The translations under genes were made by a program, and so were the position numbers. A DNA stretch of 64,000 bases, from contig CP073341.1 in NCBI GenBank assembly GCA_018141785.1, positions 1,907,422 through 1,971,421 of the forward strand, given 5' to 3'. Origin of the DNA: Candidatus Paraprochloron terpiosi LD05 (lineage in GTDB: Bacteria > Cyanobacteriota > Cyanobacteriia > Cyanobacteriales > Prochloraceae). Position 1 is the stretch's first letter. Each line of letters begins with the position of its first letter. Below, piece by piece: positions 9,546 through 18,370 of this stretch. The notes under the pieces were generated by a model. That model was not told where the DNA came from and searched no databases. It saw nothing but the letters and a program-made list of their open reading frames with translations.

Positions 9546-9591
9546 CTTAAGCTACCATTATAAAAATAACGATATAATATGGGAGCATATT

Positions 9592-9804
9592 GTGAATCTA
9601 AATCTAGATATAGAGTTTGAATTAGAAGATGATGGTAGGTGGATTGCAGAAGTAATCAACCTACCTGGAGTTTTAGCCTAGGTCGATACCAAGGAAGAAG
9701 CCTTAACCAAAGTTAAATCTTTGGCATTGCGTGTTCTAGCAGATCGTCTGGAGTGCAACGAAGCTCCTGTCGATATGCTAAATCTATCTTTTGTAGCAGT
9801 ATGA
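9592..9804 (+). pseudogene. hicB: HicB-family antitoxin with in-frame TAG
   Basis: From the GTG at 9592 the frame reads NLDIEFELEDDGRWIAEV, INLPGVLA, then TAG at 9679-9681, then VDTKEEALTKVKSLALRVLADRLE to TGA at 9802-9804. This is the partial RNase H-like HicB fold; family members usually have a Tyr where the TAG stands. The stop overlaps the ATG of the following hicA. If the TAG terminates translation, only about 29 residues are made and the antitoxin should not function. Confidence 0.75.
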
Positions 9805-10013
9805 GTCAAGGTTGCAGTACAAAAGCAAGGCAAGTTTTGGTAGCATTGATCCGGATTGGTTGGTCTATCAAGCGTCAAACAGGTTCCCATAAAATTATGG
9901 AGCGCTCTGGGTGGGAAGATGTTGTTTTCCCATTTAAAGATAGGGAGGAAATTGGTCCACGTATGTTAGCTAAAATTACCAAACGAACGGGACTAAAGCC
10001 TGGAGACTTGTAA
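9801..10013 (+). CDS. hicA: HicA-family mRNA interferase toxin
   Basis: This 70-residue protein has the double-stranded RNA-binding-like HicA fold: LVALIRIGWSIKRQTGSHKI with the catalytic His of the GSH motif, then VVFPFKDREEIGPRMLAKI and TKRTGLKPGDL. HicA toxins cleave mRNA and are neutralised by HicB. The ATG at 9801 overlaps the hicB stop. The frame is open upstream to 9753, but the family N-terminus fits 9801. The toxin looks intact although its antitoxin gene is broken. Confidence 0.8.
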   Translation: MSQGCSTKARQVLVALIRIGWSIKRQTGSHKIMERSGWEDVVFPFKDREEIGPRMLAKITKRTGLKPGDL

Positions 10014-10033
10014 CCGCAAAACAAAAGTATAAA

Positions 10034-10220
10034 TGTAGGGGTGGCAATGGTTTTTCTTTCCTTGGTGTCTTTATCTTCCATTGTCCACCAACAGAGGGGA
10101 AAATAGAGAGAATGGAGCCAGGCAAGGTTTACGGTATCCATAGCCAAAATTGGGTAAAATGCCCTACGGTATATTTATCTTGCATTGCTCACCAACATAG
10201 AGGATAATAGAGAGAATCCA
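10034..10220. repeat. Hairpin repeats, copies 2 and 3
   Basis: Two copies of the element seen at 8598 lie back to back. Each ends in a version of TTTATCTTCCATTGTCCACC followed by AACAGAGG and AATAGAGAGAAT. They fill most of the 270-base gap between hicA and the restriction-modification gene, where no other gene is visible. Confidence 0.5.
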
Positions 10221-10287
10221 GAATAACGAACCGCTCTAACCGCCTGATTGTGACTCCCCCTTAATGTAAATTAAGACAAGATAAGTA

Positions 10288-13200
10288 ATGAATTTAGCTA
10301 ATATTCTCAAAGACTCCAATTATAAATTGTCGCAATTTGAGCCAGAAGAGATTAACTGGCTAAAAGAATCAATTTTCCTGAAAAAGACGAAAAAAGGAGA
10401 CACAGCTTACATTAAGTGTCTGGTGCGAAATAAAGATATTCAGCTGAAGCCAGAGGAGGCAATTCGACAGCTTTACTTCAAGGTGTTGTGCGATCGCTAT
10501 GGTTATCCGGTAGACCGGATGATTGTGGAATATCCGGTGAAGTTTGGACGAGAAACCAAAAAAGCAGACATCGCTATTATGGATAGGGAGCGTCCCCAGG
10601 TTCCCTATATTATTGTGGAGTTGAAGAAACCCAAGGAAAAAGACGGTAAGGAGCAGCTTAAATCCTATTGCAATGCTACCGGTGCTCCCATTGGCGTTTG
10701 GACAAACGGGGATGGAATTTCTCGCTGGCACCGCATGGATCCGAACTATTTTGAACGGATTACGGATATTCCAGGTGCAACCCAAACCTTAGAAGACATT
10801 CTCCAAATCAAGTTTACCTTGGAGGACTTGATTGAGAATGACCGTTTAGTACAGGAGAAGAAATCCCTCCGCTCCCTCATCGAAGAAATGGAGGATGAGG
10901 TATTAGCCAATGCAGGGGTAGATGTTTTTGAGGAAGTGTTTAAGCTAATTTTCACCAAACTCTATGATGAGTGGCTTTCGGGACAGGAACCCACCCCTCT
11001 TCTCCCCTCCTGGGAGGGGATGGGGGTGGGTCGCATTCTGGAGTTTCGCAACACGGGACAAACGGAAGGTGCTCTCAAGAGCAAGATTCAAAAGTTGTTT
11101 GATAGGGCTAAGGAAAAATGGGAGGGAGTGTTTGACTCGGAGTCTAAGATTTCCCTTACCCCCTCTCATTTGGCAGTGTGTGTGCGCTCCTTGGAAAATG
11201 TGAAGCTGTTTAACTCCAATCTGGATGTGATTGATGAAGCTTTTGAATATCTGGTGAACCAGAGCAGTAAGGGAGAGAAGGGGCAATATTTCACCCCCCG
11301 CTATGTGATTGATATGTGTGTAAAGATGCTCAATCCCAAGGAGCATGAGTATATGATAGACACAGCAGCGGGTTCTTCCGGGTTTCCCGTTCACACCATT
11401 TTTCATGTCTGGAAGCAGATATTAGAAGAAGAAGGGCTGACAGCAAGCCATTTATTCACCATGGAAAATAAGCCCCACCGTTGCTATGAGTATGTGCAAA
11501 AGCGAGTGTTTGCCATGGATTTTGATGAACGCTCAGTGCGGGTGGCGCGAACTTTGAATCTGATTGCAGGGGATGGACAAACCAATGTACTGCACTTGAA
11601 CACCCTGGATTTTGACCTTTGGGATGAAATCACTAAACAGGAAGAGTGGAACGATACTTATAATGAGGGGTTCAAGGGGCTGAAAAAGCTCCGAGGGGAG
11701 AAAGATAGCAACAAAGAATTTCGGTTTGATGTGTTGATGGCAAATCCCCCTTTTGCTGGAGATATCAAGGAAAGCCGTCTCATTGCCCGTTATAACTTGG
11801 GGAAAAAGCCTAATGGTAAATGGCAAACCAAGGTGGGGCGGGACATTTTGTTTATTGAGCGGAACCTGGACTTTTTGCAACCGGGGGGCAGAATGGCTAT
11901 TATTTTGCCCCAAGGGCGGTTTAATAATTCCTCCGATAAATACATTCGGGATTATATTGCCCAACGGTGCCGCATTTTGGCAGTGGTGGGGTTACATGGC
12001 AATACTTTTAAGCCCCACACGGGTACAAAAACCTCGGTGTTGTTTGTGCAGAAATGGAATGATGACCTGAAAATCGGTCCCCTCTGCCCCCGCCAAGATG
12101 ATTATAACATCTTTTTTGCTACCATGAGGAAGTCGGGGAAGGATAACTCTGGGGAAAAGATTTATCGCCATGGTAGGGAGGAAAAAGATGGGGAGTTTTT
12201 GCTGGATAACCATGGGCATTTGATTGTGGATCATGATTTGTATAACCACGATGGATTGACGGAAGATGGTATCGCTGAGGCGTTTATTGAGTTTGCTAAG
12301 AAGGAAGAGTTGAGTTTTTTTGAATTGAGCCTGTCTGTTGCGCCCTTTGATGCCCAGAGGTATAAGGGGTTAATGGATGGGCTGGAAGCAGTTGAAGTTT
12401 TGTTTAGCGAAACTTTAGAGAATAAGGATTTCAGAATTGATAGTGAATTCCATCACAAACCGCCTGTTCAAAATCCGAATTACAACTATGTTGACGTTGG
12501 TGATCATCTCACTCTAGTTCAGTATGGAATATCAATAGGCATGAATGAAGAAGGTGAAGGTACAAAGATTTATAGGATGAACGAGATACATAATATGCTT
12601 TGTGATATCGAGGTTTCTAAGTTCGCAGATATTTCCTCTACAGAGATAAAAGCCTTTAAGCTCACAGACAGAGACATTTTATTTAATAGGACAAATTCCT
12701 TTGATTTTGTTGGAAGAACAGGATTATTTAGGAGCTTCTCAAATGAAAGTTTTGTTTTTGCATCCTACTTAGTCAGAGTCAGAACTGACGAGTCAAAGAT
12801 TTTACCGGAATATTTGGTCGCTTTCCTGAATTCTAGCTTAGGAATTTGGGATATCAAAAGGCGAGCTAGGATTTCAATCAACCAATCAAATGTTAATGCT
12901 CAAGAACTAGCAGCAGTAAAAATACCCTTACTTAGCTTGAAATTTCAGTCAAGACTAAAGGAACTATTTGAACAAGCACATCAAGATAGATTAAAGGCAA
13001 TTCAGATTTACCAACAAGCCGAGGATTTGCTATTATCAGAACTTGGTTTGAAAAACTGGCAACCGACGGATGAAAACATTGCCATCAAGAGTTTTTCTGC
13101 TTCCTTTGGGATGAGCGGGCGGTTAGACGCTGAATATTATCAACCCTTTTATGAGGAAGTTGAGCAAAAAATTAAATCAAGAGAATTTGTCCTTGTCCAA

Positions 13201-13821
13201 GACATTTGCTCTCATATCAACTATGGTTCTGTACCCACAAGTCCATACTCAGAAAATGGGGAAGGCATTCCCTATATTAAAGGTCTAAATATTAAAAAAA
13301 CTGAAATTTTAACTGATTCGCTAGACAGAATCGTTAACACGGAGAAATTATCATCTAAATTTTTCACAAAGAAGGGAGATATTATTATTTCTCAAATGGG
13401 AACAGTAGGAAATTGTGGTGTGGTTGGAGATGAACAAGTAGGCTGGATATTTGCTTCTTTTACAATCAGGATAAGGATTAAGAATCAAAAACTGTTCAAT
13501 CCTCATTTTGTTGCTTTTTACATCGAGAAAGTTGCGAAACCTTATTATCTAATGCGTAACATCGCTCAAGCTAGCGTCAGACAAAATACAGACTTACCGA
13601 CTATTCGCAATATATATATTCCTGTTGTTTCAGAGAAAATACAAATCTCAATCGTGGCAAAGCTGCAAAAATATAAGCAATTAAAACAGCAATCCAAACA
13701 ACTCCTGGAAATCGCTAAAACTGGAGTAGAAAGGGCGATAGAGGAGAATGAAGAGAGAGCGCGAGCCTGGATGAATCAGCAGCTTAACACCTTGGGAATT
13801 GAATGGGAAAATACTCACTAA
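10288..13821 (+). CDS. Single-chain restriction-modification enzyme (nuclease-N6-methyltransferase-specificity fusion)
   Basis: The protein has 1177 residues. An N-terminal PD-(D/E)xK nuclease domain of HsdR-N type carries Asp94, Glu111 and Lys113 (ADIAIM and VELKKP). An HsdM-like adenine methyltransferase follows, with motif I as DTAAGSSGF (358-366) and motif IV NPPF (486-489). Two HsdS-like target-recognition halves fill about 740-1150 and contain GDIIISQMGTVGNCGVVG and a coiled spacer rich in Lys/Gln. This order is that of type IIG or fused type I-like enzymes that cut and methylate as one chain. Residues 234-248 (EPTPLLPSWEGMGVG) are an extra insertion encoded by a palindrome. No separate hsdR, hsdM or hsdS gene is nearby. 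The recognition sequence is unknown. Confidence 0.88.
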   Translation: MNLANILKDSNYKLSQFEPEEINWLKESIFLKKTKKGDTAYIKCLVRNKDIQLKPEEAIRQLYFKVLCDRYGYPVDRMIVEYPVKFGRETKKADIAIMDRERPQVPYIIVELKKPKEKDGKEQLKSYCNATGAPIGVWTNGDGISRWHRMDPNYFERITDIPGATQTLEDILQIKFTLEDLIENDRLVQEKKSLRSLIEEMEDEVLANAGVDVFEEVFKLIFTKLYDEWLSGQEPTPLLPSWEGMGVGRILEFRNTGQTEGALKSKIQKLFDRAKEKWEGVFDSESKISLTPSHLAVCVRSLENVKLFNSNLDVIDEAFEYLVNQSSKGEKGQYFTPRYVIDMCVKMLNPKEHEYMIDTAAGSSGFPVHTIFHVWKQILEEEGLTASHLFTMENKPHRCYEYVQKRVFAMDFDERSVRVARTLNLIAGDGQTNVLHLNTLDFDLWDEITKQEEWNDTYNEGFKGLKKLRGEKDSNKEFRFDVLMANPPFAGDIKESRLIARYNLGKKPNGKWQTKVGRDILFIERNLDFLQPGGRMAIILPQGRFNNSSDKYIRDYIAQRCRILAVVGLHGNTFKPHTGTKTSVLFVQKWNDDLKIGPLCPRQDDYNIFFATMRKSGKDNSGEKIYRHGREEKDGEFLLDNHGHLIVDHDLYNHDGLTEDGIAEAFIEFAKKEELSFFELSLSVAPFDAQRYKGLMDGLEAVEVLFSETLENKDFRIDSEFHHKPPVQNPNYNYVDVGDHLTLVQYGISIGMNEEGEGTKIYRMNEIHNMLCDIEVSKFADISSTEIKAFKLTDRDILFNRTNSFDFVGRTGLFRSFSNESFVFASYLVRVRTDESKILPEYLVAFLNSSLGIWDIKRRARISINQSNVNAQELAAVKIPLLSLKFQSRLKELFEQAHQDRLKAIQIYQQAEDLLLSELGLKNWQPTDENIAIKSFSASFGMSGRLDAEYYQPFYEEVEQKIKSREFVLVQDICSHINYGSVPTSPYSENGEGIPYIKGLNIKKTEILTDSLDRIVNTEKLSSKFFTKKGDIIISQMGTVGNCGVVGDEQVGWIFASFTIRIRIKNQKLFNPHFVAFYIEKVAKPYYLMRNIAQASVRQNTDLPTIRNIYIPVVSEKIQISIVAKLQKYKQLKQQSKQLLEIAKTGVERAIEENEERARAWMNQQLNTLGIEWENTH
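10990..11030 (+). repeat. Palindromic element inserted in frame in the R-M gene
   Basis: The arms CCCACCCC...CTCCCCTCC and GGGAGGGGATGGGGGTGGG form a long imperfect hairpin. It adds about 14 codons without breaking the frame, between LYDEWLSGQ and RILEFRNTGQTE, which normally lie close together in this methyltransferase family. Confidence 0.7.
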
Positions 13822-13831
13822 CTGCTGTATG

Positions 13832-13857
13832 AGGTACAACGCCGAGGCCCAGAGGCC
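13832..13857. repeat. CAGAGG-type interspersed repeat, partial copy
   Basis: ACGCCGAGGCCCAGAGGCCCAGAGG is a divergent copy of the AATAAACCGCAGAGACGCAG family found at 16004, 46503, 53352, 58096, 59686, 63046 and 63516. Confidence 0.5.
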
Positions 13858-13951
13858 CAGAGGGGTAAAGAGAATTATCCGGGTTATCAGTAAAATTGTT
13901 GTATAATATGATAGTATAATCCTAAGAGAGAATTGTGGAGTAGCTCAAATC

Positions 13952-14179
13952 GTGAGACAGAAAATCAGCATTACGTTAGAGGAGGAGCAGCAAGAGATTC
14001 CAGTTGGGGACGTGACGGTGAATGATGAAAGCGTATTACCCAAAGAACAAAAACAGCCTAAAACGATTCAACTTACGAACCTGGATCCCTGGACTCAAAG
14101 CTTAATTGGTGTCATTCAACTCAAGGTCGAAGAACCTACAGAATCTTACGTGGATTATTTGGAGGAGAAATACCGTTGA
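13952..14179 (+). CDS. Putative antitoxin of a PIN-domain toxin pair
   Basis: The 75-residue protein starts at GTG 13952, ten bases after GGAG. It contains IPVGDVTVNDESVLPKEQK and TIQLTNLDPWTQSLIGVIQL and ends SYVDYLEEKYR. The acidic C-terminus and the four-base overlap with the following PIN-domain gene fit a VapB-like antitoxin role. A DNA-binding domain is not obvious. A TATAAT-like element at about 13900-13920 may be its promoter. Confidence 0.55.
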   Translation: MRQKISITLEEEQQEIPVGDVTVNDESVLPKEQKQPKTIQLTNLDPWTQSLIGVIQLKVEEPTESYVDYLEEKYR

Positions 14180-14589
14180 AGCGAGTGTTGTTTGATAGTG
14201 ATGTTTTGCTGGATGTCTTAGCCAAACGGCAGCAATTCATTGTAGCTTCTGCACAAGCTTTAAATACAGTGACAAAACCGCAATTACCTGTGCAGGGATA
14301 CACTTCATGTCATTTTACGTCGTCAAATTGGCAATACAGCAGCGCGAGAACTTCTATCGAGATTATTGCAGCGTATTCAAGTTGCCAGCGTAACCAATGA
14401 GGTAATTCAGGCTCAAAGCAAAGCGCTATTACAGATTTTGAAGATGCGGTGACAAGTGAAGCCGCAAATGCTGCTGACGTAGAAATCATTGTCACACGAA
14501 ATACATCTGATTTTGGAGCTTCTTCCGTTCCCGCAATGCTACCAGAGGATTTTTTAATAATGCTATCGGAGCAATTTGGTGACGATTAA
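14176..14589 (+). pseudogene. PIN-domain (VapC-like) toxin, two frameshifts
   Basis: Frame one from 14176 gives MKRVLFDSDVLLDVLAKRQQ, the usual PIN start with its first catalytic Asp. After about 14300 the sense moves to LHVILRRQIGNTAARELLSR and ASVTNEVIQAQSKALLQ. At about 14437 it moves again to DFEDAVTSEAANAADVEIIV, TRNTSDF, ending FGDD* at 14587-14589. All expected PIN parts are present but in three frames, so the ribonuclease toxin is inactive. It overlaps the antitoxin gene by four bases. Confidence 0.75.
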
Positions 14590-14683
14590 TGCCGATTCCA
14601 AGAGCGGAAGTAATTTTTTGCCCCTACTCACTCTGATTATTGAATCAAATTGCATTATAATGTAAAGAAATATGTAAAAATAT

Positions 14684-15385
14684 ATGAGTCAGCCAAATTT
14701 AAAGGAAATAGCAACCCAACTGGAAAGTCCTAACTCCCGCGATCGCCTGTTAGCCCTGGTTTCCTTGCAGGAGGTTCCCCCAGAGGAGGCAGTACCCCTA
14801 ATTAAAAAAGTACTATATGATAAAATACTCCCAGTGCGCTCCATGGCAGTTTCCGCTTTGGGAGTAAAACCCACCTCTGAATCCTACCCCATTTTGGTAA
14901 AATTGCTCTCGGAGGATGAAGACTATGGCATTCGCGCCGATGCGGCGGGTGCTTTAGGCTATTTAGAGGATTTGCGCGCCTTTGAACCCTTGGTGCGAGC
15001 TTTCTATGAAGACACGGAATGGTTAGTGCGTTTTAGTGCAGCGGTTTCTTTGGGCAATTTAGGGGATATTCGCGCCCAGGAAGTCTTATTAGAGGCTTTA
15101 GATAGCCAGGAAGTGGTATTGCAACAGGCAGCCATCGGAGCTTTGGGAGAAATTAAAGCCATGAATGCTCTGGAGGCTATTCTCCGTTTCGCTGCTTCCG
15201 ATGATTGGCTGATTCGCCAGCGGTTAGCAGAAGCTTTAGGCAATCTCCATTGCGACAAGAGTATAGCAGCCCTGAGATTTTTGGCTAAAGACAGTCACCC
15301 CCAGGTACGTCAAGCTGCTAATATTTCCCTGGAACGTTTACAAATGTCCCCCAGCAAAATCCAAAATAATGCCAATGGATATTAA
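14684..15385 (+). CDS. HEAT-repeat (PBS lyase-like) protein
   Basis: The 233 residues consist of about seven alpha-alpha HEAT units, for example VRSMAVSALGVKPTSESYPI, IRADAAGALGYLEDLRAFEP, VRFSAAVSLGNLGDIRAQEV, LQQAAIGALGEIKAMNALEA and VRQAANISLERL. Proteins of this type in cyanobacteria include CpcE/F bilin lyase subunits and the NblB degradation factor. The next gene, a CpcS-type lyase, overlaps its end by 11-17 bases, which supports a link to phycobiliproteins. Which of these roles applies cannot be decided here. Confidence 0.8.
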   Translation: MSQPNLKEIATQLESPNSRDRLLALVSLQEVPPEEAVPLIKKVLYDKILPVRSMAVSALGVKPTSESYPILVKLLSEDEDYGIRADAAGALGYLEDLRAFEPLVRAFYEDTEWLVRFSAAVSLGNLGDIRAQEVLLEALDSQEVVLQQAAIGALGEIKAMNALEAILRFAASDDWLIRQRLAEALGNLHCDKSIAALRFLAKDSHPQVRQAANISLERLQMSPSKIQNNANGY

Positions 15386-15905
15386 AGAATTTATTCAGCT
15401 TAGTGCGGGGAAATGGTTTTCCCAGCGAAGTATTCACCATTTGGACGAAGATAAAACAGAGAATAACAAAGCAGAAATTACGGTAGAAACGCTCCCGTCA
15501 GATTTACCGGATCTAGTTCAACTATGTAAAAAAAACCAGATTAACCCCAATGATATCTGTAGCTGTTTGAAAGTTTCTTGGGATAACTCAGTGGATTGGG
15601 GCAAACCCAAGGAAAAAGGTTCTAGTATCATTATATTAGTTAGTGATAGAGATAATCCCCAGTCTGGTAAGTTACTCACTGTTATAGATAGAAAAGATAT
15701 TAATGTGGGTGTGGGTCATTATCTTCTAGACGAGGATGAATCCCTAACGTTAATGATAGAGGAGGGGAATACTTATTGGCAAGAAAGGCTTTGGTTTGCC
15801 AGCGAGAATTTGCGGTTGCGTACTAGCTTAATTAAACATAACAATAATGTAACTGCAACTTCATTTTACTCAGAAATCAGGAAAGTAGCGCCTAAAAGTA
15901 AATAA
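15375..15905 (+). CDS. Phycobiliprotein lyase, CpcS/CpeS family
   Basis: CpcS-type lyases attach phycocyanobilin or related bilins to the Cys-84-type position of phycobiliproteins. The protein starts MDIKEFIQLSAGKWFSQRSI, the typical N-terminus. It continues through ITVETLPSDLPDLVQLCKK and a lipocalin-like beta-rich body with LMIEEGNTYWQERLWFASEN and LRLRTSLIK. Length is 176 residues. I choose ATG 15375 over 15369 because it matches the family start. Overlap with the HEAT gene indicates co-translation. CpcS versus CpcU cannot be separated by eye. Confidence 0.82.
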   Translation: MDIKEFIQLSAGKWFSQRSIHHLDEDKTENNKAEITVETLPSDLPDLVQLCKKNQINPNDICSCLKVSWDNSVDWGKPKEKGSSIIILVSDRDNPQSGKLLTVIDRKDINVGVGHYLLDEDESLTLMIEEGNTYWQERLWFASENLRLRTSLIKHNNNVTATSFYSEIRKVAPKSK

Positions 15906-15910
15906 GATGG

Positions 15911-16003
15911 TCTTCTTCTCTCTTCTCTCTTCTCTCTTCTCTCTTCTCTCTTCTCTCTTCTCTCTTCTCTCTTCTCTCTTCTCTCTTCTCTCTTCTCTCT
16001 TCC
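15911..16003. repeat. Heptanucleotide tandem repeat (TCTTCTC)n
   Basis: About thirteen head-to-tail copies of TCTTCTC follow directly after the lyase gene and run into an interspersed CAGAGG-type repeat. Short tandem heptamers of this kind are a known feature of filamentous cyanobacterial genomes. The opposite strand reads as an artificial KREERRE peptide and is not a gene. Confidence 0.9.
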
Positions 16004-16036
16004 TCTGTGTCCTCTGCGCCTCTGCGGTTTATTAAT
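16004..16036. repeat. CAGAGG-type interspersed repeat copy
   Basis: CTGTGTCCTCTGCGCCTCTG followed by CGGTTTATTAATT is a copy of the interspersed family, in the same orientation as that at 63516. Confidence 0.7.
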
Positions 16037-16058
16037 TAATAAAGATATTATGCATACG

Positions 16059-18293
16059 CTACCTAGAAGTACTAACCCGACGGATATTGAGGATATCACT
16101 CATCTGTTTTATTTTATTAGTAATGCGATGGAGTTGTTCGAGATGCTCAATATCAATTCGCAGGGAAATAAATGCTGGTTTACCCGTGCTAGTTTTAACA
16201 TCTGCTTTGCGCACGTTAATCTTCTCATCCTTCAACCGGACTAAGATATCTGCCATAACCCCAGTGCGATCGATAGCTTCGATTTCCATATCTACCGGAT
16301 AAGTCTGGGTTCGTCCATTATTATTACCGTTACAGGGATTCCAACCCACCGGAACTAACTGTTCCCCAGGTACCTTATCCATATTGGGACAACCTTGACT
16401 GTGAATAGCAATACCCCTAGAGGAGCGGGTAACATAGCCCATAATCGCCTCCCCCGGAACAGGTTTACAACAACCGGCAATATAATGGAGCAGCCCTTCC
16501 ACTCCTAATATAGGACATTTAGAATTGCCATTAGGATTGGGTTCTGGCTTAATAGTTAAAGAAGATAAATCCGCTGCTATTGCTGAAGATGTGTCAATTG
16601 CTTGTTCTGCTTTAACTAAATCTCGGAAGCGGTTTATCACTTGATTTAAAGTCACTTCTCCGTAACCCAGACCCGCCAATAAGTCTTCCCCATGTTGATA
16701 ATTGCACCGGGAGGCTACAGTTTCCATTCGTTTTGACTTCAACAGCCCATGGAAACCCCTTTTACCCAGCTCTTTCTCCAGCAGTTCCCTTCCTCTGGCG
16801 ATATTTTCTTCCCGGTGAGAGCGCTTGAACCACTGGCGAATGCGGTTGCGGGCGGAAGGAGTGACAGCAAAGTTCAACCAATCCAAGCTTGGGTGGCTAT
16901 TGTTGGCAGTGATAATTTCTACTCTATCTCCATTGTGTAGCTCTCTGTCTAGCACGGACCACTGCCCGTTTACCCTTGCCCCTTTCATATGATGGCCTAC
17001 TTCCGTATGAATGCGATAGGCAAAGTCTACTGGTGTCGCCCCCCGTTTTAAGGCAATCACCTCTCCTTTGGGGGTAAAAACGTAGATATCCTCCCCAAAG
17101 AGATTATCTTTCACTCCGTCCAAATATTCCTCATGGTCCTGGACTTCCTTAAGGTCATTCTGCCATTCCAGCAGTTGTCTGAGCCAGGTATATTTTTCGA
17201 CATCGCGTGTAAACTGGGTATTATCAGAACCCCTTTCTTTATATTTCCAATGAGCAGCAATACCATATTCCGCCACTTGATGCATTTCCTCAGTACGGAT
17301 TTGTACTTCTAAGGGACGCCCATTCAGACCGATAACAGTAGTGTGTAATGATTGGTAACCGTTAGTTTTGGGCAAAGCGATATAATCTTTAAATCGCCCC
17401 GGAATCGGTTTCAAGACATCGTGGACCACCCCCCAAGCCCGATAACAGTCATTTTTCTCATGGAGGATAATCCTTAGGGCGGCTAAATCGTAGATTTCGT
17501 TAAATTCCTTGTTCTGCCGCCGCATTTTATTGTAAATGCTGTAGAGGTGCTTAGGGCGTCCTTTCAGTTCCCTAATTTTCAGATCCATCTCCTCCAGACG
17601 AGTCCGCAGCAGGGCGATCGCCTCTTCTAATTGAGTTTCCCGATCCCTACGTTTTTCAGCTACCAAGGTTTTAATTTCTTGATAAGCTTCCGGTTCTAGG
17701 TATTTAAAGCACAAATCTTCTAACTCCCACTTTAAGCACCCTATACCGAGACGGTGGGCTAAAGGAGCAAATATGTCCCTGGTTTCCCGAGCGATGCGCT
17801 GCTGTTTGTCAACCCTGAGATGTTCCAAAGTGCGCATATTATGGAGCCTATCTGCCAGTTTAACCACAATCACCCGAATATCAGTCGCCATAGCCAAGAA
17901 CATACGGCGAAAATTCTCCGCTTGCTGTTCCGTTTTACTAGAGAAGTTAAACTTGGACAGTTTGGTTACCCCTTCCACTAGGTGACGCACACCCTCACCA
18001 AACTTGGCTTCAATTTCTTCTGGGGTTACCGCCGTATCTTCTACCACGTCATGGAGAAAACCCGCTGCAATCATGGCGCTGTCTCCCCCTAGGCCCCGCA
18101 GTAACCCCGCCACCGCCACTGGGTGAGCGATATAGGGTTCTCCCGATTTACGGGTTTGCCCTTCGTGAAGTTGATAGGCAAAATTAAAAGACTGGCAAAC
18201 TAGGTTATTCTCTTCATTAGCTTGGCTCTCTTCAGACAATAGACATGTTTGCAGCCAGTCAGGAAGCTGGACTTTAAATTCCTTCATACTCAT
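16059..18293 (-). CDS. Bifunctional (p)ppGpp synthetase/hydrolase, RelA/SpoT family
   Basis: This enzyme makes and degrades the stringent-response alarmone. In order: a hydrolase domain with RKSGEPYIAHPVAVAGLL and HDVVEDT, and DRLHNMRTL; a synthetase domain with YDLAALRIIL, GRFKDYIALPKTNGYQSLHT and EVQIRTEEMH; a TGS domain beginning EDIYVFTPKGEVIALKRGAT; a conserved Cys-rich segment GCCKPVPGEAIMGYV; and a C-terminal ACT domain with DRTGVMADILVRLKDEKINV. Both active sites look complete. I start at the ATG at 18293 (MSMKEFKVQLPDW); 18287 is equally possible, and the longer frame to 18380 adds an unlikely leader. Divergent to the PatD-like gene. Confidence 0.92.
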   Translation of the reverse strand: MSMKEFKVQLPDWLQTCLLSEESQANEENNLVCQSFNFAYQLHEGQTRKSGEPYIAHPVAVAGLLRGLGGDSAMIAAGFLHDVVEDTAVTPEEIEAKFGEGVRHLVEGVTKLSKFNFSSKTEQQAENFRRMFLAMATDIRVIVVKLADRLHNMRTLEHLRVDKQQRIARETRDIFAPLAHRLGIGCLKWELEDLCFKYLEPEAYQEIKTLVAEKRRDRETQLEEAIALLRTRLEEMDLKIRELKGRPKHLYSIYNKMRRQNKEFNEIYDLAALRIILHEKNDCYRAWGVVHDVLKPIPGRFKDYIALPKTNGYQSLHTTVIGLNGRPLEVQIRTEEMHQVAEYGIAAHWKYKERGSDNTQFTRDVEKYTWLRQLLEWQNDLKEVQDHEEYLDGVKDNLFGEDIYVFTPKGEVIALKRGATPVDFAYRIHTEVGHHMKGARVNGQWSVLDRELHNGDRVEIITANNSHPSLDWLNFAVTPSARNRIRQWFKRSHREENIARGRELLEKELGKRGFHGLLKSKRMETVASRCNYQHGEDLLAGLGYGEVTLNQVINRFRDLVKAEQAIDTSSAIAADLSSLTIKPEPNPNGNSKCPILGVEGLLHYIAGCCKPVPGEAIMGYVTRSSRGIAIHSQGCPNMDKVPGEQLVPVGWNPCNGNNNGRTQTYPVDMEIEAIDRTGVMADILVRLKDEKINVRKADVKTSTGKPAFISLRIDIEHLEQLHRITNKIKQMSDILNIRRVSTSR

Positions 18294-18370
18294 ACCTAGG
18301 GAGATAGGGAGATAGGGAGAAGATAAAATTGTACTATGAGTGCAACTTCGTATTATTAGTATAGCAGCAA

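Noticed and set aside
15911-16003. CRISPR array
   Set aside because: The seven-base units are contiguous without spacers; no cas gene or other spaced repeats occur in the window.
15866-16099. Open frame on the minus strand coding repeated KREERRE
   Set aside because: It is the heptamer tandem repeat read in frame, not a gene.
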